From an uncultured Shimia sp. (GTDB lineage: Bacteria > Pseudomonadota > Alphaproteobacteria > Rhodobacterales > Rhodobacteraceae): DNA of 64,000 bases. Where the stretch lies: assembly GCF_947493595.1 (NCBI RefSeq), contig NZ_CANLRL010000002.1, positions 62,001 to 126,000 of the forward strand, read 5' to 3'. A program made the position numbers and the translations under genes. Numbering within the stretch: the first letter of the stretch is position 1; every line of letters starts with the position of its first letter. The notes beneath the pieces are model-generated. The model searched no databases. It was not told the origin of the DNA and was given only the letters and a program-made list of their open reading frames with translations. This document shows positions 7,794 to 16,620 of the stretch, one piece after another.

Positions 7794-9617
7794 ATGGGGG
7801 ATGCTTTGCAGACAGGCGCACGATGGGTCCCATTTTCGGGGAAAACCACGCTTTTGGTCACAACGCTGTGCATCGGGTTGGCGATGCCGGCACAGGCGTT
7901 TGACATTCAATTGACCACGTCAAACGGCGACGAAGACCTGCAGGCGCGATTGCTGGCTGCAACCCTGACATCGACGGCCAAAGAAGAAGGCAGCTCTGCT
8001 CCACAAGACATCATCGCCGCCGCACAATCAGACTACCGCCGCTTGGTCAGCACCCTATATTCGCTTGGTCATTTCAGCCCTTCGGTGTCCATCCGCGTGG
8101 ATGGGCAGGAAGCCCACAATATTTCACCTTTTGCGGCAAAATCCTCGATTGGCCAGGTGGTTTATAAAATTGACCCCGGCCCCAGCTTTCAGTTTGGCAA
8201 TACCCGGATTGCCCCAATCGTGCCCGCCACAGAGTTGCCAGAAAGCTTCGCGCCACGCCAACCCGCAAGCCTGCCCGCAATCACGGACGCGGCCCGCGCT
8301 GGAGTTGACGGGTGGCGTGATGAAGGCCACGCCAAGGCCAAAGTCAGCGACCAGAGCATCACCGCCGATCACCGCAAGGCCACGCTGGACGTCGATCTGA
8401 CCATGGATCCCGGCCCCAAACTGACCTTTGGCAAGTTGGTGTATGAGGATCAATCCAACGTGCGCCCCGAACGGGTGCGCGAAATTGCCGACCTGCCGGA
8501 AGGCGAAACCTTCAGCCCAACAACTGTGGCACAAGTCACCTCGCGCTTACGTCGCACAGAAACCTTCCGCACCATCGACCTGCGCGAGGCTGATGAATCC
8601 AACCCGGACGGCTCGTTGGATATGGAACTTGCGCTGGTGGACAACCCACCGCGCCGGATTGGGTTTGGTGCGGAACTGGAAAGCCGTGATGGTCTCAGCC
8701 TCTCGGCCTATTGGATGCACCGCAATCTCAATGGCGGAGCGGAGAACCTACGCTTTGATTTCTCCATCGAAAATCTCGGTGCGCAGAACAGCGGCGTGAA
8801 CTACATCCTTGGCACGCGCTACTCCCGTCCGGCGACTTTTGGCGCCAACACCGCGCTGACACTGGGCGCCGAACTCAAGCAAGAAGACGAAGACCTCTAC
8901 TGGCTGCGCAGCCTGTCCTTGGGCGTAGGTGTGAAAACCATCCATTCTGATCGGTTTGAGACCACTGCCGGTTTGGGGCTCTACTTCTCTGACGTGGACG
9001 ACAACTACGGCAAACGCCAACTGCATCTGATTGGCGTGCCGGTGACCACAAAAATGGACCGGCGTGACAACATCGCCAACCCGACGCGCGGTTACTACAT
9101 CGAAGGCAATGCCTTCCCCTATTATGGCTACGCCGAAGCGGACAGCGCCCTTTACCTCAAAGGCGATCTGCGGGGTTATCGTGGCTTTGGAGCCGACAAT
9201 GGCGTGATCGCCGCGGGCCGTTTGCAATTTGGTACCATCTTGGGGCCATCCATACGTAACACCCCACCTGACTTGCTGTTTTACTCCGGCGGCGGCGGCA
9301 CCGTCCGTGGTCAGCCGTATCAGTCCAACTTCGTGACCGTAAATGGCATCGACAGCGGCGGCCTGTCCTTCTTGGGCCTGTCGGGCGAGATGCGGGTAAA
9401 AATCAACAACCACTTCTCTGCCGTGGCCTTCTATGACGCCGGCTTTGTCGGTGAAAAATCGGACTTCAGCGGCGACGGAAAATGGCACTCCGGTGCCGGT
9501 CTGGGTGTGCGTTACAACACCGGATTTGGCCCGCTGCGCCTTGACCTCGCCGCGCCTGTAGAAGGCGACACCGGTGACGGCCTGCAACTCTACATCGGGA
9601 TTGGACACGCTTACTGA
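7794..9617 (+). CDS. tamA: Outer-membrane translocation and assembly module subunit TamA
   Basis: TamA is a BamA-like outer-membrane barrel that helps insert autotransporters and other proteins. A Sec signal peptide (LLVTTLCIGLAMPAQA, cleavage before FDIQL) is followed by POTRA-type repeats, which include KLTFGKLVYEDQSNVRPERV. The C-terminal half is a 16-strand type barrel with the conserved GGGGTVRGQPYQS loop and a final strand LQLYIGIGHAY. The frame stays open upstream to an ATG at 7698. I prefer the ATG at 7794 because the signal peptide then lies near the N-terminus, although its ribosome-binding site is weak. The stop overlaps the tamB start (TGATG), as expected for this pair. Confidence 0.93.
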   Translation: MGDALQTGARWVPFSGKTTLLVTTLCIGLAMPAQAFDIQLTTSNGDEDLQARLLAATLTSTAKEEGSSAPQDIIAAAQSDYRRLVSTLYSLGHFSPSVSIRVDGQEAHNISPFAAKSSIGQVVYKIDPGPSFQFGNTRIAPIVPATELPESFAPRQPASLPAITDAARAGVDGWRDEGHAKAKVSDQSITADHRKATLDVDLTMDPGPKLTFGKLVYEDQSNVRPERVREIADLPEGETFSPTTVAQVTSRLRRTETFRTIDLREADESNPDGSLDMELALVDNPPRRIGFGAELESRDGLSLSAYWMHRNLNGGAENLRFDFSIENLGAQNSGVNYILGTRYSRPATFGANTALTLGAELKQEDEDLYWLRSLSLGVGVKTIHSDRFETTAGLGLYFSDVDDNYGKRQLHLIGVPVTTKMDRRDNIANPTRGYYIEGNAFPYYGYAEADSALYLKGDLRGYRGFGADNGVIAAGRLQFGTILGPSIRNTPPDLLFYSGGGGTVRGQPYQSNFVTVNGIDSGGLSFLGLSGEMRVKINNHFSAVAFYDAGFVGEKSDFSGDGKWHSGAGLGVRYNTGFGPLRLDLAAPVEGDTGDGLQLYIGIGHAY

Positions 9618-12600
9618 TGCGGTATCTTGCGCTTCTCCTCTGCCTGATCTGGCCCCTGACGCTTTCTGCCCAAGACGCGGAACAGCAAGAGGCCAGTGAC
9701 GAAGATAAAGGCATGCTGACCAACTTTCTGGAGGATGCACTGTCCGGCGAAGGCCGCACGGTGGAGGTCATTGGCCTCAAAGGCGCGATCAGCTCCAACG
9801 CCACGGTCGAAGAGATTCGCATGTCAGACGCCGATGGCACCTGGCTGACCATGCGCGGCATGACGCTCAATTGGAACCGGCTCGCCGTGTTACGCGGCAA
9901 CATCAACGTCAATGAACTCAGCGCCAACGAAATCATCCTCGCCCGCACCCCTGCGCCCAATCCATCCGCTCCGCCCACTGCTGAAGCCACCCCGTTTTCG
10001 CTGCCGGAATTGCCGGTCAGCATCAACATTCAATCGCTCAAAGCCGACCGCATCACGCTGGGGGAAAGCTTTTTGGGGGAAGAGCTTAATCTCTCCCTCA
10101 CCGCGCGCCTGATCCTTGAGGGCGGCAACGGCGAAGCGTTGCTTTCTGCCGCGCGTCTGGAGGGCCCAGCGGCCCGTTTTGCCTTGGACGGGGCCTACTC
10201 GAACGAAACCCGAAACCTGCGCGTGGATTTGCAAGTACACGAAGACGCAGGCGGGCTCTTGGTCACCAAAGCCAAAATCCCCGGCGAACCGCCCATGGCA
10301 CTCACCGTGTTGGGTGACGGCTCCCTAGATGATTTTATCGCCGACATCCTACTGACCAGCGACGGCGAACAGCGTCTCGCAGGCTCCGTCGAGCTGGCCA
10401 CCGAACCCGGCGCAAGTGCGGAAGACGCCGCAACCCAAGTGGTCCGCGCTGATCTTGGTGGCAACATGGCGCCGCTGTTTGCGCCAGACTACAAAGATTT
10501 CCTTGGTGAAAACATCGGCTTCAGCACCCTGCTGCGCCGCTTCGGGGACGGACGTATCACCCTGCAACAGCTCCTGCTCAGCTCCCGCTCATTAAACCTG
10601 AACGGCGAGATGGCAATTGACGCAAACGGGTTGCCGGACAGCTTTGATCTCGACATCCAATTGCGTGACGAGACCGGTAAACCCGTGTTGCTACCGCTCA
10701 AAGGCCCAAAGAATTATGTGCAAAGCGCCGAACTGGCCGCAAAATTCAACCACGCGGAAGGCGACCGCTGGACGCTAAGCGGTACAGTGGACGACCTCAA
10801 AACCGACACGCTTACGATGGCGCGGGTGGCGCTCTTTGGCGAAGGCACATTGCAAGAAACACCCATCCCGCGCGTTGAGGCCCAACTACAAATGGGCATG
10901 CGCGGATTGGCGTTATCCGATCCCGACCTCGCGGCTGTGGTTGGCTCAAACGGCGGCTTCCAAGGCGACGTCCTGTGGGAAAAAGACGCAGGCCTGACCT
11001 TGTCTAACTACAGCCTGCGCACCAACAGTCTTGGATCAAACGGCACCGTACACGTGAGCGGCAGCGGTCAGGACCTGACCATCGACACCGACGCCACGCT
11101 GACTGTCGACTCCGTCTCTCTGTTCTCTCCCTTTGCGCAACGTGACCTCAGTGGCGCGCTGTCTGCGCAACTCAAGGGCGCGGTGCTGCCGATCTCCCAA
11201 GGGTTTGACCTAACACTGAGCGCCACGGGACAAGATCTCGCGATTGCCGATCCGCGCGCTGACGCTCTACTTGCAGGCCAAAGCACTATGTCTGTCTCCG
11301 CAAAACGCGACGAAACCGGCATCACACTACGCGAGGCGGAGGTCAAAACACCGCAACTTTCTGCCTCCGGTGCAGGCACGCTTGCAAGTCAGAACAGCGA
11401 CCTCACCTTTGAGGCGGCGCTCAACGAGGTGGCTCTGTTGCTCGACGGCGTCACCGGCCCCGCCACCGCCAAAGGCCGCGCTGTGCAGACCGGCGCAGAT
11501 TGGGCGTTTGACCTCTCCGCTACCGCCCCAGCGCAAACAACTGCCACCATCCGTGCCACCCTGCCGCAATCCGGCAATGGCGCAGCGGAGATCGATCTGG
11601 AGGTGGGGCAAGTCCAAGTGTTTGTGCCCGAACTGCCTGGCAAGGCCCGCATTCAAGCCTCCGCAGAGCAGGCACCAAACGGTTGGAAAGTAGATTTCAA
11701 GGGAACCGGCCCATTTGACACCAAGGGCGCCGGCCAAGGTCTGATCGACCCTGCCGGCAACGGCAATGACATCTCCGTTGCCGGCACCGTACCGCTCGCC
11801 GCAGCCAATGTCTTTTTGCAGCCCAACTCCATTCAAGGCATCGCAAACTACGATCTGCGCCTCAAGGGTGCGCTCGGACCAGAGGCGGTCACCGGGTCAG
11901 TCACCTTGGGTGGCGCGCGGTTCGTCATCCCGGATTTGAGGGTGGCGTTTGAAGACATTCGCGGCACCGTTGGCCTCAACGGTCGTGCCGCAAACCTCAA
12001 CATCACCACGCAGTTCTCCGGCGGTGGCCAGATTGGCGTGAACGGCAACGTGGCCCTCGCGCCGCCTTTCTCTGCCAATCTACCGGTGACTTTAACGGAC
12101 ATCATCATCCAACAGGGCCAACTTCTGAAAACCGAGGTGGATGGCACCATCACGCTCTCCGGCCCACTCACGGGCGGCGGAAATATCGCTGGCAACATCG
12201 TGCTCGGCAAAACCGACATTCACGTCACGCCGGTTGGCCTCGCAGGCGCGGGGCCGATCCCCGACATTCGCCACATCAACGAGCCATCCAAAGTGCGCCT
12301 TACCCGTAATCGTGCGGGCCTCATCGCCAAGGAAAAAGGCGGCTCCTCCGCTCCGCCGTTTGGCCTGGACGTGAACATTCAAACAACCGAACGCATCGCG
12401 GTGCGTGGCTTGGGCCTGAACGCAGACTTTCACGGCGGCATGAAAATTGGCGGCACCACCAATGACATCCGCCCCAATGGCGAAATTGATCTGATCCGCG
12501 GTCGTCTATCTTTCCTGGCGAAAAACTTCGAGCTGGACGAGGGCCGCATTTCCATGTTGGGGGACCTGGTCCCAACCATGCGGGTGGTGGCGATTTCCGA

Positions 12601-13045
12601 CCAACCAGACGCCACCGTCTACGTGATTTTGGACGGCCGCTTGGATGACCCCAAAATTATTCTGGAAAGCGACCCGGACCTGCCTGAGGACGAGGTGCTC
12701 TCCCAACTGCTGTTCGGCCGCGACCTCTCCAGCATCTCCGCCCTGCAAGCCGCACAGCTGGCGGCCGCATTGGCGCAGCTTTCCGGCGCCGGTCCGCAAG
12801 GTCCGCGTTTGGGCGAAAACTCCGGTTTGGACGATCTGGGGCTGACCTTTGACGAATCCGGCACACCGGGCCTGCGCGCGGGTAAATACATCAATGAAAA
12901 CGTCTACACAGAAGTGGGCGTGGACAGCAAAGGGCAAAGCTCGATCAGCTTGAACTTGGATGTAAACGACAACCTGACTGTGAAAGGCAAGGTTGGCTCA
13001 GATGACGACACTGGCATCGGCATCTTTTTCCAGCGCGATTACTGA
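9617..13045 (+). CDS. tamB: Translocation and assembly module inner-membrane protein TamB
   Basis: TamB spans the periplasm from an inner-membrane anchor to TamA and is thought to move lipids or support barrel proteins. It starts with a hydrophobic segment (YLALLLCLIWPLTLSA). About 1,000 residues of beta-rich, taco-like repeats follow, with many alternating Gly and Asp positions. It ends in the conserved TamB C-terminal domain (IRGRLSFLAKNFELDEGRI, DPDLPEDEVLSQLLFGR, and a final beta strand GIGIFFQRDY). The 1,142-residue length is normal for the family. It is translationally coupled to tamA by a one-base overlap. Confidence 0.95.
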   Translation: MRYLALLLCLIWPLTLSAQDAEQQEASDEDKGMLTNFLEDALSGEGRTVEVIGLKGAISSNATVEEIRMSDADGTWLTMRGMTLNWNRLAVLRGNINVNELSANEIILARTPAPNPSAPPTAEATPFSLPELPVSINIQSLKADRITLGESFLGEELNLSLTARLILEGGNGEALLSAARLEGPAARFALDGAYSNETRNLRVDLQVHEDAGGLLVTKAKIPGEPPMALTVLGDGSLDDFIADILLTSDGEQRLAGSVELATEPGASAEDAATQVVRADLGGNMAPLFAPDYKDFLGENIGFSTLLRRFGDGRITLQQLLLSSRSLNLNGEMAIDANGLPDSFDLDIQLRDETGKPVLLPLKGPKNYVQSAELAAKFNHAEGDRWTLSGTVDDLKTDTLTMARVALFGEGTLQETPIPRVEAQLQMGMRGLALSDPDLAAVVGSNGGFQGDVLWEKDAGLTLSNYSLRTNSLGSNGTVHVSGSGQDLTIDTDATLTVDSVSLFSPFAQRDLSGALSAQLKGAVLPISQGFDLTLSATGQDLAIADPRADALLAGQSTMSVSAKRDETGITLREAEVKTPQLSASGAGTLASQNSDLTFEAALNEVALLLDGVTGPATAKGRAVQTGADWAFDLSATAPAQTTATIRATLPQSGNGAAEIDLEVGQVQVFVPELPGKARIQASAEQAPNGWKVDFKGTGPFDTKGAGQGLIDPAGNGNDISVAGTVPLAAANVFLQPNSIQGIANYDLRLKGALGPEAVTGSVTLGGARFVIPDLRVAFEDIRGTVGLNGRAANLNITTQFSGGGQIGVNGNVALAPPFSANLPVTLTDIIIQQGQLLKTEVDGTITLSGPLTGGGNIAGNIVLGKTDIHVTPVGLAGAGPIPDIRHINEPSKVRLTRNRAGLIAKEKGGSSAPPFGLDVNIQTTERIAVRGLGLNADFHGGMKIGGTTNDIRPNGEIDLIRGRLSFLAKNFELDEGRISMLGDLVPTMRVVAISDQPDATVYVILDGRLDDPKIILESDPDLPEDEVLSQLLFGRDLSSISALQAAQLAAALAQLSGAGPQGPRLGENSGLDDLGLTFDESGTPGLRAGKYINENVYTEVGVDSKGQSSISLNLDVNDNLTVKGKVGSDDDTGIGIFFQRDY

Positions 13046-13051
13046 CGCGCC

Positions 13052-13654
13052 TTAGGTGTCTTTGCGCAGCCCATGCAGACAAAGGTGGTGCACCTGCGCC
13101 CGCATTTCCGGCGTCAGCGTCACCCCAAGTGAGCGTTGCCACTTCAACGTGTTGCGAATGCCGCCGCCAATGAAGCCGCCAAACAGCCCAACATCCCCAG
13201 GGATCACCCAACCCTCACCCTGCAGCTGACGCAGCAGCTCCGCAATGAAGTCGGACGTCCGTTTGAAACTGTCGAGCACCTCTTCGCGCGGCAACAACGG
13301 GACGTTGGACAGATATTCATGCAAGTCCGCGTTGTTTTCATTAAACCAGACAAAATCAATTTGCCGATCAATAAACGCCTTGAGCCGCTCCTGCGCCGGT
13401 TGGTCCGGATCGTCCCCGGCCACCAGAGCCTTTTCAACGATCACGCCAAGCTCTTCATACACCGCACGGATCAGCACATCTTTGTTTTCGAAATGATTAT
13501 AGAGCGAGCCGGTCGCAACGCCCGCCTGCTTGGCAATTTTGCTCATCGACGCTTGTGTGCCATGTGCCACCAGCATCGCTGCGGTGGCGTCTAAAATCTT
13601 CTCGCGCATGTGGCTCGGTGTCCCGTTGGCTGGCTTTATTGGCGCGGTGAACAT
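13052..13654 (-). CDS. TetR-family transcriptional regulator
   Basis: An N-terminal TetR helix-turn-helix is clear (REKILDATAAMLVAHG, then MSKIAKQAGVATGSLYNHFENKD) at about residues 17-65. The ligand-binding C-terminal part gives no clue to the inducer. The gene is convergent with tamB, 6 bases from its stop. An ATG at 13609 (MREKIL) is a possible shorter start; neither start has a strong ribosome-binding site. Two palindromes upstream (13726-13755) could be its operator. The likely target is not obvious, because the gene behind it in the same direction is tamB on the other strand. Confidence 0.9.
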   Translation of the reverse strand: MFTAPIKPANGTPSHMREKILDATAAMLVAHGTQASMSKIAKQAGVATGSLYNHFENKDVLIRAVYEELGVIVEKALVAGDDPDQPAQERLKAFIDRQIDFVWFNENNADLHEYLSNVPLLPREEVLDSFKRTSDFIAELLRQLQGEGWVIPGDVGLFGGFIGGGIRNTLKWQRSLGVTLTPEMRAQVHHLCLHGLRKDT

Positions 13655-13725
13655 CTATTCACTTTGCGACATGCACCCTAGGGGGAGCGGCCAGCGCAAA
13701 CAAGTCCTTCGTCTTTCCCCATGAA

Positions 13726-13755
13726 ACATTGGCAAATGTATATTGGATCCCAATA
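13726..13755. promoter_or_regulatory. Pair of palindromes upstream of the tetR-like gene
   Basis: Two inverted repeats lie side by side: ACATT-GGCA-AATGT (13726-13739) and TATTGG-ATC-CCAATA (13741-13755). They are 72-101 bases upstream of the TetR-family start codon, in the only intergenic space between that gene and the GNAT gene. TetR proteins usually bind such palindromes and repress their own genes. The role here is inference. Confidence 0.35.
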
Positions 13756-13771
13756 CTGAGTGACACAACGC

Positions 13772-14389
13772 CTATGGCCGCCCCATCCACACAGAGGTCT
13801 CCGAAAATCGCCCATCGGGCTGCCGCAACCGCTCAAACCCCATCGCCCGCCAAAAGGCGATGCCACCATCGTTCTTCGGGTCAGCGCCGATATGAACCGG
13901 CCCCACGCTTTGCGCCTTTGCTGCAGTCAGCCAGGTGTCAAACAGCCGCCGCCCCAGCCCGCTGCCACGTGCCTTCGGCATCAAGTTCATATGCAAATGC
14001 GCCGGATGCGGCGTGACCACATAGTCTGGTGTTGGCAAAGGATTGTGTATCCAATCCGCCCGCCGCTCATCTTCGGTCCACCGCTTCCGCCGCGCCTCAT
14101 CCGGCGCCGGATACCGCTCCTGCAACGCAGGCCACCACTTGACCTCAAGCTGCGCCTCAAACACGCGGCTGTCCGCCACCCCACAGACATAGCCCTCAAC
14201 CTGCCCGTCTATCTCCACCACAAACGCCAATTCCGGCGCCAAAACCACATAAGGCGCCGTGTAAATATGTCCAAGCATGTTGGGGTCTTGATACAGAGGC
14301 GTTGCATCATTCCCGGCTTTACCGGTTTGCACTACCACCTCATACAGTCGCTCTTGGTCAGCCTGTCTTGCTTGCCGGATCACGCCCAT
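13772..14389 (-). CDS. GNAT-family N-acetyltransferase
   Basis: The GNAT acetyl-CoA binding motif is seen as MPKARGSGLGRRLFDTW (Q/R-x-x-G-x-G/A type), followed by GGIAFWRAMGFERL, the usual fourth motif. The N-terminal part begins with the family's typical VIRQARQADQERLYEV. The overall layout, with an inserted region rich in Trp and Arg in the middle (EVKWWPALQERYPAPDEA), resembles the acetyltransferase-like domain of bacterial and animal O-GlcNAcase-type proteins. The substrate is unknown. It lies between the TetR regulator and a small membrane protein, all on the minus strand, with gaps too wide to prove an operon. Confidence 0.82.
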   Translation of the reverse strand: MGVIRQARQADQERLYEVVVQTGKAGNDATPLYQDPNMLGHIYTAPYVVLAPELAFVVEIDGQVEGYVCGVADSRVFEAQLEVKWWPALQERYPAPDEARRKRWTEDERRADWIHNPLPTPDYVVTPHPAHLHMNLMPKARGSGLGRRLFDTWLTAAKAQSVGPVHIGADPKNDGGIAFWRAMGFERLRQPDGRFSETSVWMGRP

Positions 14390-14448
14390 GCCCTGCCTCC
14401 TGAAACGCAGGGCTGTGCTACCACGAATACGCCAGTCCAGCGAGCCCC

Positions 14449-14724
14449 TTAGGCGCGTTGCGGTGCCCAGCGCTGAATCGCGCCAATCACGGCACCAATC
14501 ATCACACCCAGCCCGTAGGCACCAGGCCCACCCAAATCAAATCGGAAGTCCAAAATGAGGCCTTCCGGAACATACAGCCCATAGGCAAGCGCTGGCACAG
14601 CCGCCAGCAACAACAACATAAAACCGCCAACAGGGTCTTTGCGGTTGATATTCTTCATCACCAACTGCGCCCCGATGGCTGCAGGTAGCGCGATGACAAG
14701 GATGACATAAAAGGCAATGAGCAT
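14449..14724 (-). CDS. Small predicted membrane protein, function unknown
   Basis: The 91-residue product has three hydrophobic stretches: LIAFYVILVIALPAAIGAQL, FMLLLLAAVPALAYGLYV and YGLGVMIGAVIGAI. A short basic loop (KNINRKD) separates the first two. I do not recognise a family. A GGAG site (GGAGACTCCCAC on the minus strand) precedes the ATG. It lies 59 bases upstream of the GNAT gene on the same strand. Confidence 0.65.
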   Translation of the reverse strand: MLIAFYVILVIALPAAIGAQLVMKNINRKDPVGGFMLLLLAAVPALAYGLYVPEGLILDFRFDLGGPGAYGLGVMIGAVIGAIQRWAPQRA

Positions 14725-14888
14725 GTGGGAGTCTCCTTTATCGGAGCGGTGACGAGCGCCTTTTCTTTAGCCTCTCGGAGGCGGGACCGCGTCCTCTATC
14801 CTCAGTCCCTAAATGGGAACACAAGCATCAAGATTCAACAGTACGCTTGTTAAATAATACACCCAATGCAGTTTGGGCTCGCCCGCGC

Positions 14889-14930
14889 TTGACTTGGTGC
14901 GACATCGCACTATTTAGTACGATATCGCAC
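14889..14930 (+). promoter_or_regulatory. Promoter with a 34-base palindrome ahead of the nitroreductase gene
   Basis: A -35 box TTGACT (14889-14894) and a -10 box TATTTA (14911-14916) are 16 bases apart. From 14897 to 14930 runs a near-perfect palindrome: the outer arms GTGCGA and TCGCAC match exactly, and the inner arms differ at only two pairs around the centre TATTTA. It covers the promoter spacer, the -10 box and the likely transcription start, the place for a repressor. The MarR-type gene at 16079 is the obvious candidate. Confidence 0.6.
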
Positions 14931-14946
14931 AAATGGAGGTCACCCC

Positions 14947-16092
14947 ATGAATATCACCCGTCGAAAAACGCTCGCCCTGATTGGTGGCGGCGTCATCACG
15001 GCAGCTGCCGCCACTGGATTTACGGTCACCCGCCGCCCCAATCAGGCCATTGCGCCTTGGGCCCTGGCTGGCACCTATGCAGACCCCCGAAAAAAGGCGC
15101 TGTCCTTTGCGCTTCTGGCCCCAAATCCACATAACCGACAGCCCTGGATGGTGGATCTCTCCAAAGACAACCAAGTCACCCTTTTTGCCGATCTGGAAAA
15201 AATGCTGCCGGAAACCGATCCGCTGAATCGCCAAATCACCATTGGTCTGGGGTGCTTCCTTGAGGTCATGCGCATCGCCGCTGCACAAGAAGGCTATCGG
15301 GTTGACCTGACACTCTTCCCCGAAGGTCAAGACGACTCCCACCTGGACGCCCGCCCCATTGCCCACGCGGTTTTCACCAAAGATGCCAGCCAAAAACCCG
15401 ATCCATTGTTCCACCATGTGATGGCCCGACGTTCCAACAAAGAGCCGTTTGACACCACCCGTGTTGTTGATCCATCCGCATTGGCACAGCTCTCCGAGTC
15501 AATTGACCCTGGCGTCCAGTTTGGCGGATCCGTGGATGCTGAAGACATCGCAGAGTTGCGGGAGCTGACCCATACCGCGCTCCAGATCGAGGTTGAAACG
15601 CCAAACACCTATCAGGAAAGTGTGGATCTGTTCCGCATCGGCCATCGAGAGGTCAACGCCAACCCCGACGGCATCGACTTTTCCGGCCCCTTGTTTGAAT
15701 CGCTGCATCTCACCGGCATGTTCACCCGCGAAACCGCAACCGACACTTCCTCGACGGCTTATAAGGCTGGTTTGGATGCGGTCTTTGCCAACACCGACAC
15801 CGCCATGGGACATATCTGGCTGGCGACGGAAACCAACACGCGAGTGGACCAAATCATCGCCGGTCAAAACTGGGTACGGGTCAACCTGGCCACAACCGCC
15901 CTTGGCCTTGGCCTGCAACCGCTGAGCCAAGTGCTGCAAGAGTACCCGGAAATGGACAGTGCCTATCACACCATTCACAACCGGCTTGCGCCAAACGGCG
16001 GAACGGTTCAAATGCTGGGACGTATCGGATACGGTCCCCGGGTGGCGCCAAGTCCACGCTGGCCATTGGAGGCAAAACTTGCCCAAACCTGA
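14947..16092 (+). CDS. Tat-exported nitroreductase-family protein
   Basis: The N-terminus has a twin-arginine signal (ITRRKTLALIGGG, then a hydrophobic AAAATGF stretch), so the folded protein should be exported with its flavin bound. The mature part has the nitroreductase-like APNPHNRQPWMVDL block, a form of the FMN-binding N-terminus, and a C-terminal NWVRVNLATTALGLGLQPL segment typical of the Acg-like branch. Length is 381 residues. A strong GGAGGT site precedes the ATG. The substrate is not known. The downstream MarR-type gene overlaps it by 14 bases, so both are probably made from one mRNA started at the palindromic promoter. Confidence 0.82.
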   Translation: MNITRRKTLALIGGGVITAAAATGFTVTRRPNQAIAPWALAGTYADPRKKALSFALLAPNPHNRQPWMVDLSKDNQVTLFADLEKMLPETDPLNRQITIGLGCFLEVMRIAAAQEGYRVDLTLFPEGQDDSHLDARPIAHAVFTKDASQKPDPLFHHVMARRSNKEPFDTTRVVDPSALAQLSESIDPGVQFGGSVDAEDIAELRELTHTALQIEVETPNTYQESVDLFRIGHREVNANPDGIDFSGPLFESLHLTGMFTRETATDTSSTAYKAGLDAVFANTDTAMGHIWLATETNTRVDQIIAGQNWVRVNLATTALGLGLQPLSQVLQEYPEMDSAYHTIHNRLAPNGGTVQMLGRIGYGPRVAPSPRWPLEAKLAQT

Positions 16093-16534
16093 GCAGACAG
16101 TCCCAACTTTGTTTCGCTTCTTCAATGAAGTGGGGATCATCAATCAGCTCTCAAGCCGCCTGTTTGAAACCCGTCTGCCGGACGGGTTTCTGGTGTCCCA
16201 TTTCACCGTGCTCAATCACCTGACACGACTGGGCGACGGACGCACGCCAATGGACATCGCCACCGCACTCCAAGTGCCCAAAACCTCCCTAACCCACACT
16301 CTGTCCGGCCTCAGCAAAGCCGGATTGGTGACGCTGGAGCCCAACCCCAAGGACGCGCGCTCCAAATGCGTCATGCTGACAGAGGCTGGCCGGCAATTTC
16401 GCGAAGACGCCATCGCCGCACTTGGCCCGGACATGATGGATGTGGCGGAGCATTTCCCGCCAGAGCGCATCGCCGAAGCTCTGCCGCTGCTCGAAGAAAT
16501 CCGCGCCTTTCTGGACAAACGCCGAGACGGCTGA
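16079..16534 (+). CDS. MarR-family transcriptional regulator
   Basis: The winged helix-turn-helix reads HFTVLNHLTRLGDGRTPMDIA, then LQVPKTSLTHTLSGLSKAGL and the wing EPNPKDARSKCVMLTEAGR. I chose the TTG at 16079 as start: GGAGG lies exactly 7 bases upstream, and the resulting 151 residues match MarR length. The open frame runs back to an ATG at 15959, but that part is the shadow of the nitroreductase gene. The start overlaps the nitroreductase stop by 14 bases. MarR proteins often repress a neighbouring redox or drug-handling gene and themselves, which fits the palindrome at 14897-14930. Confidence 0.87.
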   Translation: MPKPEQTVPTLFRFFNEVGIINQLSSRLFETRLPDGFLVSHFTVLNHLTRLGDGRTPMDIATALQVPKTSLTHTLSGLSKAGLVTLEPNPKDARSKCVMLTEAGRQFREDAIAALGPDMMDVAEHFPPERIAEALPLLEEIRAFLDKRRDG

Positions 16535-16571
16535 CTACCCGAAGACAGCCGCCTTAGCTTTCACAGTTCCC

Positions 16572-16620
16572 AAATATCCTGGGGGAGGCCCATCACCGAT
16601 GGGCCGGGGGCAACGCTCCC
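16572..16620. repeat. Intergenic hairpin element, copy 1 (AAATATCCYGGGGG family)
   Basis: The stretch opens with AAATATCCTGGGGG and contains a perfect 8-base stem GGCCCATC / GATGGGCC with the loop ACC (16587-16605), followed by GGGGGCAACGCTCCC. It lies between the convergent ends of the marR-like gene and tdh. The same 14-base core, allowing C/T at one base, is found at 61059. It may also act as a transcription barrier for both genes. Confidence 0.55.

Noticed and set aside
8748-9740. 330-codon minus-strand frame opposite tamA and tamB
   Set aside because: It spans the junction of two coding genes with continuous family likeness; no domain of its own.
15959-16534. 191-residue version of the MarR regulator starting at 15959
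   Set aside because: The first 40 residues are the shadow of the nitroreductase reading frame; the TTG at 16079 has an ideal ribosome-binding site and gives normal MarR length.
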